Part shown: positions 1-10,203 of the stretch, piece by piece
How the letters are laid out: every line of letters starts with the position of its first letter
Numbering within the stretch: position 1 is the first letter of the stretch
Origin: Rhodococcus jostii RHA1
GTDB taxonomy: Bacteria > Actinomycetota > Actinomycetes > Mycobacteriales > Mycobacteriaceae
Length of the DNA stretch: 64,000 nt
NCBI RefSeq assembly: GCF_000014565.1
Contig: NC_008268.1
Span: 2,542,001 to 2,606,000, forward strand
Reading direction: 5' to 3'
Position numbers and translations under genes: made by a program
The notes under the pieces: generated by a model
Databases searched by the model: none
What the model saw: only the letters and a program-made list of their open reading frames with translations
What the model was told of the DNA's origin: nothing

Positions 1-1
1 G

Positions 2-3000
2 GATCAGCTGATCCGCTTCGCGGCGACGCGTCTGCCGATGCCGCTGGTACCCGCGATCGTGGTCGTGGTAGACGCCGTCCCGCTCACCGTGAACGGGAAA
101 CTGGACCGCTCGGCGCTGCCCGACCCCGTTCCCGCGGCGACCGAATTCGAGGCCCCGCACACGCCCGCCGAACGGGTGGTGGCCACAGTGTTCGCCGAGG
201 TGCTCGGGCTCGATCTCGTGGGTCGTGAGGCCAACTTCTTCGCGTTGGGCGGCAGTTCCCTGTCCGCCACGCGCGCCGCGTCCCGGATCGGTGCCGCACT
301 GGAGACGACGGTGCCGGTGCGCGCGGTTTTCGACACGCCGACCGTCTCGGCGCTCGCGGCGTCCGTCACCGAGCAGACCGACGGCGCGACGCACGTCGCA
401 CTCACCGTGCGTCCGCGCCCGGCCCGTGTGCCGCTGTCGCCTGCGCAGCAACGACTGTGGTTCCTCGCCCGCCTCGCACCCGGCTCCCCCGAATACAACA
501 TCCCGATGGCATTGCGGCTGACCGGGGCACTCGACGTCGCCGCGCTCACCGCGGCCGTCGCGGACGTGATCAGCCGTCACGAACCGCTGCGCACCGTGTA
601 TCCCGACAAAGACGGCGTGGCGTACCAGCAGTTGATCCCGGTGTCGCGGGCCGCTCCCATACTCCGACCGATACCCGTGTCCCGCGGCGACGTCGCCGCG
701 CGGGTTGCGACGTTCGCATCGAAGGGTTTCGCCCTGGGCGCCGAACCGCCGTTCCGCGCACGGCTGTTCGCCCCGGCCCCCGACGAATGGGTGCTCGCCA
801 TCATGGTCCATCACATCAGCACGGACGGATTCTCGGTGCCGGTGCTCGTCCGCGACGTGATGACCGCCTACGAGGCGCGGGTCTCGGGAGAGGCACCGCG
901 GTGGGCCGACTTACCGGTCCAGTACACGGATTACACCCTGTGGCAGCACGAGCTGCTGGGCGACCGCGACGACCCGCAGTCCGTTGCCGCGCAGCAACTG
1001 TCGTACTGGAAGGACACGTTGTCGGGTGCGCCGGAACAGCTGTCCCTCCCTGCAGACCGACCGCATCCCGCCATTGCGTCGCACCGCGGCGGCACAGTCG
1101 AATTCGCGATTGACGACGCTCTCTATCGCGCGGTCGAGCACACCGCTACAGCCCTTGCCGTCACCCCCTTCATGATCGTGCACGCGGCATTCGCGGTGCT
1201 GCTCGCGAGACTCAGCGGATCCACCGACATCGTGATCGGCACTCCCGTCGCGGGACGCGGGGATCAGGCCCTCGACGACCTGGTGGGCATGTTCGTCAAC
1301 AACCTGGTCCTGCGCACCGAGGTGATTCCCGCGGAAAGCTTCGCGGAACTACTCGGCCGGGTGCGAGAGGTCGACCTGGACGCGTTCGCGCACTCCACCG
1401 TTCCGTTCGAAACCGTGGTCGAGGTGCTCGATCCCGCCCGGTCACGTGCACGCAATCCACTGTTCCAGGTGGCCCTGGCGTTCCAGAATCTCGACCACAC
1501 CCCGCTCACCCTGCCCGGACTGCGGGTGTCGGCGATGACGCCCCCTACCCGGTCGGCCCGATTCGACCTGCAACTCACCGTGACCGCCGATCCGGACCCA
1601 TCGACGGAACGTACCCGGCATGCGGCGGTGTTCACGTACGCCACCGATCTATTCGACCACCACACCGTCGCGGACATCGGTGAACGGTTCATCCGGATGT
1701 TGAGCGAGGCCGTCGCACAACCGGATACGGCCGTCGGCGACCTCGCCCTCCTCGATCCGGACCCGGATGTCCCCACCGCGACGCCGTCCTCCGGCGAGAC
1801 CCTCGTCGATCTGTTCGAGCGGCAGGTCGCCGCCGCACCCGACGCGATCGCCGTCGTCTCCGGAGACCGAACACTCACCTACCGTGAACTCGACGAGCAG
1901 GTCAATCGCCTGGCCCGGCACCTGATCGGCGCAGGCGTCGGCCCGGAGTCCATGGTGGGACTGGCGATTCGCCGCTCCGTCGACCTCCTCGTCGGAATGT
2001 ATGCCGTCGCGACGGCGGGTGGGGCGTACGTGCCGATCGACCCCGATCAGCCCGGGCAGCGCAATGCCCAGGTCATCCGGTCGTCCGCCACGCGTGTCGT
2101 CCTCACCACCGAGCGCGATCGGTTCGACCTCTCCGACGTCCTGCCCGCCGAGACACGGCTCGTCGTCATCGACCGGGTGGACCTGTCCGGCGTCGATCCG
2201 TCGCCGATCTCCGACCTCGACCGGATCGCTCCCCTACTCGCTCAGCACCCCGCGTACGTGATCCACACGTCGGGATCGACGGGCACCCCCAAGGGGGTCG
2301 TCGTGACCCATGCTGCCGTCGTGAGCTTCCTCAGCTGGCGCCAGGACACCGACCCGCTCGGCGCGGACGACACGGTGATGCTCAAGTTGCAGTACACGTT
2401 CGACGCCTCGGTCCGCGAGTTCTGGTGGCCGCTGATCGCCGGTGCGCGGATGGTGATCGCTCGACCGGACGGCCACCGCGACCCGCGGCATCTCGCCGAG
2501 CTGATCGGACGGCACCGGGTGACCGCGGGATACTTCCTACCCCTGATGCTGGCCGAGATCCTCGCGATCCCCGAGGCGGACCTCACGTCTCTACGGCAGG
2601 TGTCCTGCGGCGGGGAGGTCCTGCCGCCCGGCACGGCACACAGTGTCCACGCGCGGTGCCCGGATGCCGTGCTGTACAACGAGTACGGCCCGACCGAGAC
2701 GGCGGTCGCCGTGACCCGCACGGTCGTCGGCACGGAGGCCGCGACCGTCCCGATCGGTGTGCCGCAGAACGGCGTCGGCGTGCTCGTGCTGGATTCGCGA
2801 CTGCATCCGGTGCCCATCGGCGTTCCGGGTGAGCTCTACCTGGCCGGTGCCCAGTTGGCGCGCGGCTATCTCGGGCAGCCGGGGGCGACAGCCGCCCGAT
2901 TCCCCGCGAATCCGTGGGGACCGCCCGGTCAGCGGATGTACCGGACCGGCGACGTGGTGAGTCGCCGCAGAGACGGGACGATCGACTATCTCGGCCGGCG

Positions 3001-4342
3001 CGATCTCCAGGTGAAGATCCGCGGCCAGCGCGTCGAACTGGAGGAGATCGAGACGGCGCTGCGACGCCATGCCGCCGTCGCGCAGTCCGCGGCGGCCGTG
3101 TACGAATCAGCCGGCACGGGGGCCCGGCTGGTCGGCTACGTGGTGCCGCATCCGGACATGGTGGTGGACACCCGTGCCGTGTCGGCGGAACTGGCGCAGC
3201 GGCTGCCCCGGTACATGGTGCCCAACCAGATCGTGGTGCTGGGAGCGCTACCGTCCACACCCCACGGCAAGCTGGATCGGCGAGCACTTCCCGACCCGGG
3301 GGTGCCACGGGCGCAGCGGTTCCGTCCCCCGACGACCCGCACCGAGAAACTGGTCACCGCGGTATTCGCGGACGTTCTCGGTACGGGTCTGGTGGGACTG
3401 GACGACAATTTCTTCGAACTGGGCGGCAACTCCCTGTCCGCGACCAGGGCGGCGTCGCGGCTGCACACATCGACTCGCGTCGAGGTCCGGCTCGATTGGT
3501 TCTTCGCCGACGCGACCGCGGAGAGCATCGCCGCGCGAATCTCGTCGAGTTTCGCGGCGGCCTCCGCCGCCTCCGCCGGGCTCGGGGTGCTGCTGCCGCT
3601 GCATCCGGACGGCGGACGGGAGCCGCTGTTCTGCATCCATCCGGCCATCGGGTTGGCCTGGTGCTATGCGGGATTGGGTGCGCATCTCGGCCCGGACCGC
3701 CCGGTCTGGGGTGTGCAGTCGCCCGCCGTGACCGTGCCCGGCGAACGATTCGCGTCGATCACGCAGCGGGCCCATCGATACGTGGAGGAGATTCGCCGTG
3801 TGCAGCCAAGGGGGCCGTATCACCTGCTCGGGTACTCGGTGGGCGGCGTGATCGCGCACGCGATGGCCGTCGAGTTGCGCTCGCGCGGCGAGGAGGTCGG
3901 CGTGCTCGCGATGATCGACAGCTACGCGGCGGCGGAGCGGGACACCCCGGCACCGACACTGCCGGAACTGCTCACGGAATTCGGCGGCGGAGCGTCGGAG
4001 CACCTCGGGCCGGAGCAGCTGACCCGGTTGTACGAGGACTACGTCGACGTCGTCGACGCGGCCGCCGACTTCGTACCGGGACACTTCGACGGCGACCTGG
4101 TGTTCTTCGGCGCTGCCGGGAACGGATCCCAGCCCGCTCCGGCGAGCGAGACGTGGCGGCCGTGGATCGATGGGGACGTCATCGCGCACACCGTCGACCG
4201 CCCACACACGCGGATGACCGACCCGGAGGCACTGGCCGTCATCGGACCGATCCTCGCCGAATACCTCGCGGGCGCCTCAGCCACCGACGGGACGGAGAAT
4301 CCACCACCCACCCAGCGCGAGACAGCTCAGCGTCACGAGTAG
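2..4342 (+). CDS. Non-ribosomal peptide synthetase, C-terminal part (partial at window edge)
   Basis: The reading frame is open at base 2, so the N-terminal modules lie outside the window. In order: tail of an adenylation domain (NGKLDR, about 92-109), a carrier domain (LGGSS, about 245-259), a condensation domain (HHISTDG at 809-829, roughly 430-1740), a full adenylation domain (SGSTGTPKG near 2270-2295, NEYGPTE near 2680, HGKLDR near 3263), a second carrier (LGGNS, 3419-3433) and a thioesterase with GYSVGG (Ser codon 3836-3838). It is therefore the terminal module of an assembly line that releases the peptide as acid or macrocycle. A hand alignment to GrsA gives a tentative specificity code starting Asp-Ala-Arg, which I cannot match to a known amino acid. 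The 3' end overlaps the convergent M50-like gene by 66 bases. The family and the release module are certain; the product is unknown. Confidence 0.96.
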   Translation, partial: DQLIRFAATRLPMPLVPAIVVVVDAVPLTVNGKLDRSALPDPVPAATEFEAPHTPAERVVATVFAEVLGLDLVGREANFFALGGSSLSATRAASRIGAALETTVPVRAVFDTPTVSALAASVTEQTDGATHVALTVRPRPARVPLSPAQQRLWFLARLAPGSPEYNIPMALRLTGALDVAALTAAVADVISRHEPLRTVYPDKDGVAYQQLIPVSRAAPILRPIPVSRGDVAARVATFASKGFALGAEPPFRARLFAPAPDEWVLAIMVHHISTDGFSVPVLVRDVMTAYEARVSGEAPRWADLPVQYTDYTLWQHELLGDRDDPQSVAAQQLSYWKDTLSGAPEQLSLPADRPHPAIASHRGGTVEFAIDDALYRAVEHTATALAVTPFMIVHAAFAVLLARLSGSTDIVIGTPVAGRGDQALDDLVGMFVNNLVLRTEVIPAESFAELLGRVREVDLDAFAHSTVPFETVVEVLDPARSRARNPLFQVALAFQNLDHTPLTLPGLRVSAMTPPTRSARFDLQLTVTADPDPSTERTRHAAVFTYATDLFDHHTVADIGERFIRMLSEAVAQPDTAVGDLALLDPDPDVPTATPSSGETLVDLFERQVAAAPDAIAVVSGDRTLTYRELDEQVNRLARHLIGAGVGPESMVGLAIRRSVDLLVGMYAVATAGGAYVPIDPDQPGQRNAQVIRSSATRVVLTTERDRFDLSDVLPAETRLVVIDRVDLSGVDPSPISDLDRIAPLLAQHPAYVIHTSGSTGTPKGVVVTHAAVVSFLSWRQDTDPLGADDTVMLKLQYTFDASVREFWWPLIAGARMVIARPDGHRDPRHLAELIGRHRVTAGYFLPLMLAEILAIPEADLTSLRQVSCGGEVLPPGTAHSVHARCPDAVLYNEYGPTETAVAVTRTVVGTEAATVPIGVPQNGVGVLVLDSRLHPVPIGVPGELYLAGAQLARGYLGQPGATAARFPANPWGPPGQRMYRTGDVVSRRRDGTIDYLGRRDLQVKIRGQRVELEEIETALRRHAAVAQSAAAVYESAGTGARLVGYVVPHPDMVVDTRAVSAELAQRLPRYMVPNQIVVLGALPSTPHGKLDRRALPDPGVPRAQRFRPPTTRTEKLVTAVFADVLGTGLVGLDDNFFELGGNSLSATRAASRLHTSTRVEVRLDWFFADATAESIAARISSSFAAASAASAGLGVLLPLHPDGGREPLFCIHPAIGLAWCYAGLGAHLGPDRPVWGVQSPAVTVPGERFASITQRAHRYVEEIRRVQPRGPYHLLGYSVGGVIAHAMAVELRSRGEEVGVLAMIDSYAAAERDTPAPTLPELLTEFGGGASEHLGPEQLTRLYEDYVDVVDAAADFVPGHFDGDLVFFGAAGNGSQPAPASETWRPWIDGDVIAHTVDRPHTRMTDPEALAVIGPILAEYLAGASATDGTENPPPTQRETAQRHE

Positions 4343-4993
4343 GGACAGACCCACCCAGACGATGCCGGGAACGCGGGTGAGTCGCGCCAGTTGATCCGCA
4401 TCCGACTCCGGTGCTGCGCCGCGGGCGCGTTGCCGCTGCAGTTCGAGGACCGGGCGCGGCGCGGCGACGAGCATGAACAGGGTGATCAGATACGCCGCGG
4501 CCACCTGCTGGTCCTGCGTCCCGAACCACACGAGTCCGAACAGCAGCGCCCCGACCACGGTGAGGGAGAACAACCCGTACAGGTTCCGGACGAGGATCAG
4601 CATCGCGACGAGAGCCACGACACCGATCCACAGCACCGCGACCGCGTGCTGGGTGCCCAGCACCCAGGCCGCGCCGAGCCCCAGAACGGCGGGGCCCACG
4701 TAGCCCGCGAATGTCATGAGGACCACACCGAGCCCGGTCGGTTTGCCGGACGAGATGGCCACACCCGACGTGTCCGAGTGCAGCCGCACCCCCTTCAGGG
4801 TTCGGCCGAACAGCAGGGCGACCACCAGATGCGCGCCCTCGTGCACGATGGTCACCACGTTGCGGGTGAGTCGCCAGGCGTGCGGTTCGAGGACGAGTAT
4901 CACCGCCACCACCGCCGTGACCTGAACGATCCAGGGAGCCGGCGCAGGGCTGACGGCGCTCATGCGCTCCCACAACGAGTGAATTCCATTCAT
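4277..4993 (-). CDS. M50B-like membrane metalloprotease family protein
   Basis: A 238-residue polytopic membrane protein. HEGAH (about residue 50) fits the HExxH zinc motif of site-2-protease-like M50 peptidases, and it sits beside hydrophobic segments as expected for an intramembrane protease. Further hydrophobic stretches cover most of the rest. Peptidase M50B-like proteins of this size are common in actinobacteria and mostly uncharacterised; no substrate can be named. An alternative ATG 33 bases downstream (4960) is preceded by GGGAG and could be the real start. The 3' end overlaps the convergent NRPS gene. Confidence 0.8.
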   Translation of the reverse strand: MNGIHSLWERMSAVSPAPAPWIVQVTAVVAVILVLEPHAWRLTRNVVTIVHEGAHLVVALLFGRTLKGVRLHSDTSGVAISSGKPTGLGVVLMTFAGYVGPAVLGLGAAWVLGTQHAVAVLWIGVVALVAMLILVRNLYGLFSLTVVGALLFGLVWFGTQDQQVAAAYLITLFMLVAAPRPVLELQRQRARGAAPESDADQLARLTRVPGIVWVGLSLLVTLSCLALGGWWILRPVGG

Positions 4994-5021
4994 CGGCGCC
5001 GAGTGTACGGCGACCGGCTGA

Positions 5022-6977
5022 TCACTCCCTGCGTGCCAGCTGTGGAATCAATCCGCCCGCGAGCACGTCGTCGACCTGACGTGGGGACAGCCGATGACGC
5101 ACCGGGATCTCCACGTCACGGGTCGAGTCGAACAGGGTCAGACGGGGGCCGGAACGAATGGCCTCCCGAACTCCGTCGAGGATCAGCACGTCGTCCTGCC
5201 GGATCGTGTCGTAGTCGTCCGGGTTCTCGAATTCGAGCGCGAGCACACCGAAGTTGGCGAGGTTCTGCCAGTGGATACGGGCGAACGAGGTGGCGATCAC
5301 CGCGTGCAACCCGAGGTACCGAGGGGTGATCGCGGCATGCTCACGTGAGGACCCCTGCCCGTAGTTGTCGCCGCCGACGATGAAATGCCCGGTGGTCTTC
5401 GCCGTCTCCTCCGCGCGCGCCGGATAGGTCTCGTCGACCTGGGTGAACGTGAACCGGGCCAGCTTGGGAATGTTGGAGCGGAACGGCAGGGCCCGCGCCC
5501 CGGCCGGAGAGATCTCGTCGGTGGAGATGTTGTCACCGACCTTCAGAAGGACCGGTGCCTCGATGCGGTCGGGCAGGGGCGGAAACTCGGGCAGGGACGA
5601 GATGTTGGGTCCCTTCACGACTTCGACGTGCCGAGCCTCCTCTTCCGGCAGCGGAGCCACCAGCATGGCCGTGTTGACGGTGGCCTCGTCCGGAAGCGTG
5701 AGTTCCGGGTACGGCATCCCCACTTTCTCCGCCCAGTCCCGCGGGTCGGTGATCACCCCGGTGAGAGCCGACGCGGCCGCCGTCTCGGGTGAACACAGCC
5801 ACACGGAGTCCTCGCGGGTGCCCGAACGCCCCGGGAAATTGCGGGGCATCGTCCGGAGTGAATTCCGGCCGGTCGCCGGCGCCTGGCCCATGCCGATACA
5901 GCCCATACACCCGGATTGATGAATTCGCGCGCCCGCCACGACGAGTTCGAGCGTGGCGCCCATCTTGGTCAGGTCGGAGAGGATCTCCCGCGAACTCGGA
6001 TTGACGTCGAAGCTCACACTCGGGTCGGTCTGCCTCCCCGACACCATGGCCGCAGCGATCGCGAAGTCGCGCAGTCCGGGATTGGCGGACGACCCGATCA
6101 CCACCTGGCTGACGTCCTCACCGGCAACCTCCCGGACGGGCACCACGTTTCCCGGCGACGACGGCTTCGCGATCAGCGGCTCGATCGTCGACAGGTCGAG
6201 GTGTTCGTGCACGTCGTACGCCGCGCCTGCGTCGGCGAGCAGTTCCACGAAGTCGTCTTCCCGGCCCTCGGCGCGCAGGAAATCACGGACGGCGTCGTCT
6301 GCGGGAAAGATGGATGTCGTGGCGCCCAGTTCGGCTCCCATGTTCGCGATGACGTGGCGATCCATCGCCGTCAACGTCGCGAGCCCCTCACCGTGGTATT
6401 CGATGATTCTGTTGAGCCCGCCCTTGACCCCGTGGCGGCGGAGCATCTCGAGGATGACGTCCTTCGCCGAACTCCAGTCGGGGAGCCTGCCGGTCAACTC
6501 CACACCCCAGATCTGCGGCATCCGCAGATGCAGGGGCTGACCCGCGATCGCCATGGCGACCTCGAGCCCCCCGACGCCGATCGCGAGCATGCCCAGCGAT
6601 CCCGCCGCTGGTGTGTGCGAGTCGGACCCGACCATGGTCTTGCCGGGAACACCGAAGCGCAGCATGTGGGTGGGATGAGAGACCCCGTTGCCCGGCTTCG
6701 AGAACCACAGCCCGTACCGCAGGGCAGCCGTCCGGAGGAACTCGTGGTCCTCAGCGTTCTTCTCGTCGGCCTGCAGCAGATTGTGGTCGACGTACTGCGC
6801 GCTCAACTCGGTTTTGATGCGATCGAGGTGGAGCGCCTCGAGTTCCTGCATCACCAGGGTTCCGGTGGCGTCCTGGGTGAGGGTCTGGTCTATCCGGATC
6901 GAGATCTCCTCCCCCGGTTCCATCCGGCCGTCGAGGAGGTGCGCACCGATGACCTTGCGGGCGACAGTGTCCGACAT
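5022..6977 (-). CDS. Aconitate hydratase (short, about 650-residue form)
   Basis: A [4Fe-4S] hydro-lyase expected to interconvert citrate and isocitrate through cis-aconitate. Visible family features are the GSDSHTP segment, the SGCMGCIGMGQAP cluster segment with its Cys residues, and the C-terminal swivel domain with GDNYGQGSSREH. At 651 residues it belongs to the short (mitochondrial-like) class rather than the roughly 900-residue AcnA usual in actinobacteria, so a second main aconitase probably exists elsewhere and this one may serve another role. The start at 6977 is preferred over an upstream in-frame ATG at 7064 because a GAAGGGA ribosome-binding site lies just ahead of it. It follows the ATPase gene on the same strand, with about 130 bases between. 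Confidence 0.93.
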   Translation of the reverse strand: MSDTVARKVIGAHLLDGRMEPGEEISIRIDQTLTQDATGTLVMQELEALHLDRIKTELSAQYVDHNLLQADEKNAEDHEFLRTAALRYGLWFSKPGNGVSHPTHMLRFGVPGKTMVGSDSHTPAAGSLGMLAIGVGGLEVAMAIAGQPLHLRMPQIWGVELTGRLPDWSSAKDVILEMLRRHGVKGGLNRIIEYHGEGLATLTAMDRHVIANMGAELGATTSIFPADDAVRDFLRAEGREDDFVELLADAGAAYDVHEHLDLSTIEPLIAKPSSPGNVVPVREVAGEDVSQVVIGSSANPGLRDFAIAAAMVSGRQTDPSVSFDVNPSSREILSDLTKMGATLELVVAGARIHQSGCMGCIGMGQAPATGRNSLRTMPRNFPGRSGTREDSVWLCSPETAAASALTGVITDPRDWAEKVGMPYPELTLPDEATVNTAMLVAPLPEEEARHVEVVKGPNISSLPEFPPLPDRIEAPVLLKVGDNISTDEISPAGARALPFRSNIPKLARFTFTQVDETYPARAEETAKTTGHFIVGGDNYGQGSSREHAAITPRYLGLHAVIATSFARIHWQNLANFGVLALEFENPDDYDTIRQDDVLILDGVREAIRSGPRLTLFDSTRDVEIPVRHRLSPRQVDDVLAGGLIPQLARRE

Positions 6978-7107
6978 TGCTGATCCCTTCGTCGTACCTC
7001 CAGGATGCGCCGGAGCCACGGCAACGGCCAGCGCCCGGAACACGTCCGGCACTCGACAGGACAATCTTTGGCTATCTAGGCAAATTCGTAGAGAAAGCTA
7101 GATTCCG

Positions 7108-8295
7108 CTAGTCGTTCTGCGCGCGCAGATACTTGCCGAAGTGCGGCACGGTGAATCCGATCGACCCGCGCTCGGCCGAATAGATCAGGCCCTTCTTGAT
7201 CAGCCCGTCCCGCGCCGGTGACAGCGACGCGGGCTTGCGGCCGAGCTCGGACGCGATCGCCGACGTGGCGACCGGTCCGTCGTCCCCGGACAGGTCGGCC
7301 ATCGCCCGCATGTACTCCCGCTCGGCAGGCGTCGCGCGCTCGTATCGCGATCCGAAGAACCCGACCGCGAGTTCCTCCTCCGCGGTCGGCGCGGCCACCC
7401 GCACGTCCTCCTCGGTGATCGGGCTGGCTGCGGCCACGTCCCACGTCGCCTTGCCGTAGGCCTGGACGAAATAGGGGTAGCCGTCCGCGGCGGCATACAA
7501 CGCGTCGAGCGCCTCGTCCGTGAACTTCACGTCCTCCCGCTCGGCGGGCGCGATCAATGCCCGGTCCGCCGACACCCGGTCCAGCCGGTCGATGCGGTGG
7601 TAGCTGAACAGCCGCTCCGAGTAACTCTTGGACGCCGACAACACGGCGGGCAGGTGCGGCAGTCCTGCCCCGACCACGATCAGCGGCGCCGCGTCCTGGC
7701 TGAGTTCGTGGCACGCCCCGCACACCGCCGAGACGTCCGCGGCGCCGAGGTCCTGCATCTCGTCGATGAACAGTGCGATCCCGACCCCGACGTCGCGGGC
7801 CAGGGACGACGCGTCGAGCAGCAGTTCCACCAGGTCGATCTCGATGTCCCCGGAATCGGCGCGCCCCTTCACCGCGGGGGCGTCGATGCCCGGCTGCCAC
7901 CGCTCCCGCATGCCCTTGTCGGCCGTCGCGCGCAGGGCGAACGACTTCAGGACGCCGAGGAACTCCTCCACCCGGTCGGGGTCGCGATGCGAACCCGCGA
8001 TCTCCCGCACCGCCATGTGCAACGCCGACGACAGCGGCCTCCGCAGATCCTGATCCGGTCGGGCCTCGATCTTCCCCGTGCCCCACCGCCGCGAGATGGC
8101 GGCCGACCGCAGGTGGTTCAGCAGGACCGTCTTCCCGACGCCGCGCAGACCCGTCAGCATCACACTGCGTTCCGGGCGACCGCGCGCGATCCGTTCGAGC
8201 ACCACGTCGAACGCGTCGAGCTGCCTGGTTCGGCCCGCGAGCTCCGGCGGGCGTTGCCCCGCGCCGGGCGCATAGGGGTTACGGACAGGGTCCAT
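7108..8295 (-). CDS. AAA-family ATPase with C-terminal winged-helix-like region
   Basis: About 395 residues. Walker A is GLRGVGKT (residues 49-56) and Walker B is the LFIDEMQDLG stretch about 110 residues later. The C-terminal third (PAEREYMRAMADL onward) reads like a winged helix, so the layout resembles Orc1/Cdc6-like or STAND-type ATPases found as stand-alone genes in actinobacteria. Biological role unknown; DNA or protein remodelling is an inference. The start at 8295 (MDPVRNPYAPG) is chosen because related proteins, as I recall, begin this way; an upstream ATG at 8337 gives 14 more residues with no ribosome-binding site. It is divergent from the sigma factor gene. Confidence 0.82.
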   Translation of the reverse strand: MDPVRNPYAPGAGQRPPELAGRTRQLDAFDVVLERIARGRPERSVMLTGLRGVGKTVLLNHLRSAAISRRWGTGKIEARPDQDLRRPLSSALHMAVREIAGSHRDPDRVEEFLGVLKSFALRATADKGMRERWQPGIDAPAVKGRADSGDIEIDLVELLLDASSLARDVGVGIALFIDEMQDLGAADVSAVCGACHELSQDAAPLIVVGAGLPHLPAVLSASKSYSERLFSYHRIDRLDRVSADRALIAPAEREDVKFTDEALDALYAAADGYPYFVQAYGKATWDVAAASPITEEDVRVAAPTAEEELAVGFFGSRYERATPAEREYMRAMADLSGDDGPVATSAIASELGRKPASLSPARDGLIKKGLIYSAERGSIGFTVPHFGKYLRAQND

Positions 8296-8464
8296 GGCCA
8301 CGAAGGTAACAACCTCTGTTGGCGAATCTGCGCTCATCTAGCGCGTGTCCTAGATCCCGCTATGAAGTCGTAGCGGGGGTGGCGACTTCCGCACCCTTCG
8401 GTGCCTATCGACGATCGCGTGTTCCCCCGAGGCTGGATGCAGCCGCAGGAACAGGGAGAACACC

Positions 8465-9052
8465 ATGATCGAATTGGACGCCAGAGCCGAGTTGGAACGA
8501 CTCGCGCCGTACGCCGCGACGGGCGACGAAGACGCCGTCGAAGAGGTTCTCCGCATCGCGCACCCCCTCGTGCACCGCTACTGCACGAGCAGGCTCGAGT
8601 CGGTGGATCACCCGCACGCCACCGCCGACGACGTCACCCAGGATGTGTGCCTCGCGTTGATGAGCTCCCTACGGACATACGAGAACCAGGGGAAGTCGTT
8701 GCTGTCGTTCATCTTCGGCATCGCCGCGCACAAGGTGTCCGACGCGCGGCGCCGCGCCACCCGGTTGTCCGCACCGACCACCGCACGCGGCGCTGCCGCA
8801 CATCACGTGGTGGACGTCGAGGACGGCCCCGAGCATCACGTCCTGCGCCGCGAACTGCGCGGCGAGATGGGCCAGCTCGTCGAGACCCTTCCGGTCCGGC
8901 ACCAGCAGATCCTGTTCATGCGCGTCATCGTGGGAATGTCGGCCGAGCAGACCGCACGGGTCCTGGACACCACGCCGGGCGCCGTCCGCGTCGCCCAGCA
9001 CCGGGCGCTGAGCCACCTGCGGGCGAGGATCGGGCACGGGCCTGCCCGCTGA
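8465..9052 (+). CDS. ECF-type RNA polymerase sigma factor, SigD-like
   Basis: A 195-residue sigma-70-family factor. Region 2 is around DDVTQDVCLALM and FIFGIAAHKVSD; region 4 is the helix-turn-helix around MSAEQTARVLDTTPGAVR, ending AQHRALSHLR. The pattern closely resembles mycobacterial SigD as I remember it. In mycobacteria sigD is followed by its anti-sigma factor gene rsdA; here the next gene on the strand encodes a soluble beta-propeller and no anti-sigma-like membrane protein is seen nearby. The 170-base gap to the divergent ATPase gene should hold both promoters. Assignment to ECF is firm; orthology to SigD is an inference. Confidence 0.9.
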   Translation: MIELDARAELERLAPYAATGDEDAVEEVLRIAHPLVHRYCTSRLESVDHPHATADDVTQDVCLALMSSLRTYENQGKSLLSFIFGIAAHKVSDARRRATRLSAPTTARGAAAHHVVDVEDGPEHHVLRRELRGEMGQLVETLPVRHQQILFMRVIVGMSAEQTARVLDTTPGAVRVAQHRALSHLRARIGHGPAR

Positions 9053-9104
9053 GAGTTCCCGCCCCGTCGTTGCCAACTGCGAGGGCCGAGTGGTCCGATG
9101 GATT

Positions 9105-10203
9105 CATGAGCGCACCCGACACGGTCCTGGTCGCGATCGGAACGAAGAAGGGCCTGTGGCTGGCCACCAGCCGCGACCGCACCACCTGGACGTTGTCGGG
9201 CCCGCACTTCCTGATGAACGAGATTCCGAGTATCGGGATCGACACGCGGGCCGGCCGCACCCGCATTCTGGTCGGGGTCCGGTCCGAGCACTGGGGTCCC
9301 ACCGTCGCGCACTCCGACGACCTGGGTGCCACCTGGACCGAACCGGACCACGGGGCCATCCGCTTCGGCGACGGTGACGGCGCCGCGCTCGAGCGGGTGT
9401 GGCAGCTCCGGCCCGACACGGACGACCGTCCGGGCGTCGTGTGGGCGGGATGCGAACCCATCTCGGTGTGGCGGTCGGTCGACGGCGGCGAGCATTTCGA
9501 GCTCGAACGCGGGCTGTGGGACCATCCGCACCGGCCGGAGTGGGGAGCCGGATACGGCGGCGCCGCAGCGCATTCCGTCGTCCCTCATCCGCAGGACGAG
9601 AACACGGTGCATGTCGCGATGAGCACCGGAGGTGTCTACCGCACCACGGACGGGGGCGCGTCCTGGGAGCCGCGCAACACCGGGATCACGGCCTACTTCC
9701 TGCCGGACCCGAACCCGGAGTTCGGCCAGTGCGTCCACAAGATCGCCCGCGACGCCTACGTTCCCGACCGGCTGTACGCCCAGAACCATCACGGCGTCTA
9801 CCGTTCCGACGACAGCGGCGACACTTGGAAATCGATTGCGGACGGACTGCCGACGGACTTCGGCTTCGTGATGCTCACCCATCCCCGCCGCGAGGGAACC
9901 ATCTGGGTCGTTCCGATCGAGGCGGACGGCAAACGGATCCCACCCGACGGCCGGCTGGCCGTATACCGGAGCGAGGACGCCGGGAACAGCTGGACCCGCC
10001 TCGACAGCGGACTGCCGGAACGCGACTACAACGTGGTGCTCCGCGACGCCGCCGCAGTGGACACCGCCGACCCGGTCGGCGTGTATTTCGGCACGCGCGG
10101 CGGCGAGGTCTACGGGAGCGCCGACGAGGGTGCCTCGTTCGGCACGGTCGCGGCGCATCTGCCCGACGTCCTGTGCGTGCGGGCCGCGGTGGTCGCATCA
10201 TGA
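9105..10203 (+). CDS. BNR/sialidase-like beta-propeller protein
   Basis: A 365-residue soluble protein with several Asp-box type repeats (SDDLGATW, SVDGGEHF, TTDGGASW, SDDSGDTW, SEDAGNSW, SADEGASF), diagnostic of BNR/VPS10-type propellers related to exo-alpha-sialidases and YCF48-like proteins. No signal peptide is visible, so it is probably cytoplasmic and not a secreted glycosidase. The stop overlaps the start of the MoaD/ThiS-like gene (ATGA), implying translational coupling and a shared task. The specific function is unknown; 'sialidase' labels for this family describe the fold only. Confidence 0.85.

Noticed and set aside
9061..9104. Possible anti-sigma gene after the sigma factor
   Set aside because: Only 52 bases separate the sigma factor from the propeller gene, and no transmembrane or ZAS-type sequence was seen.
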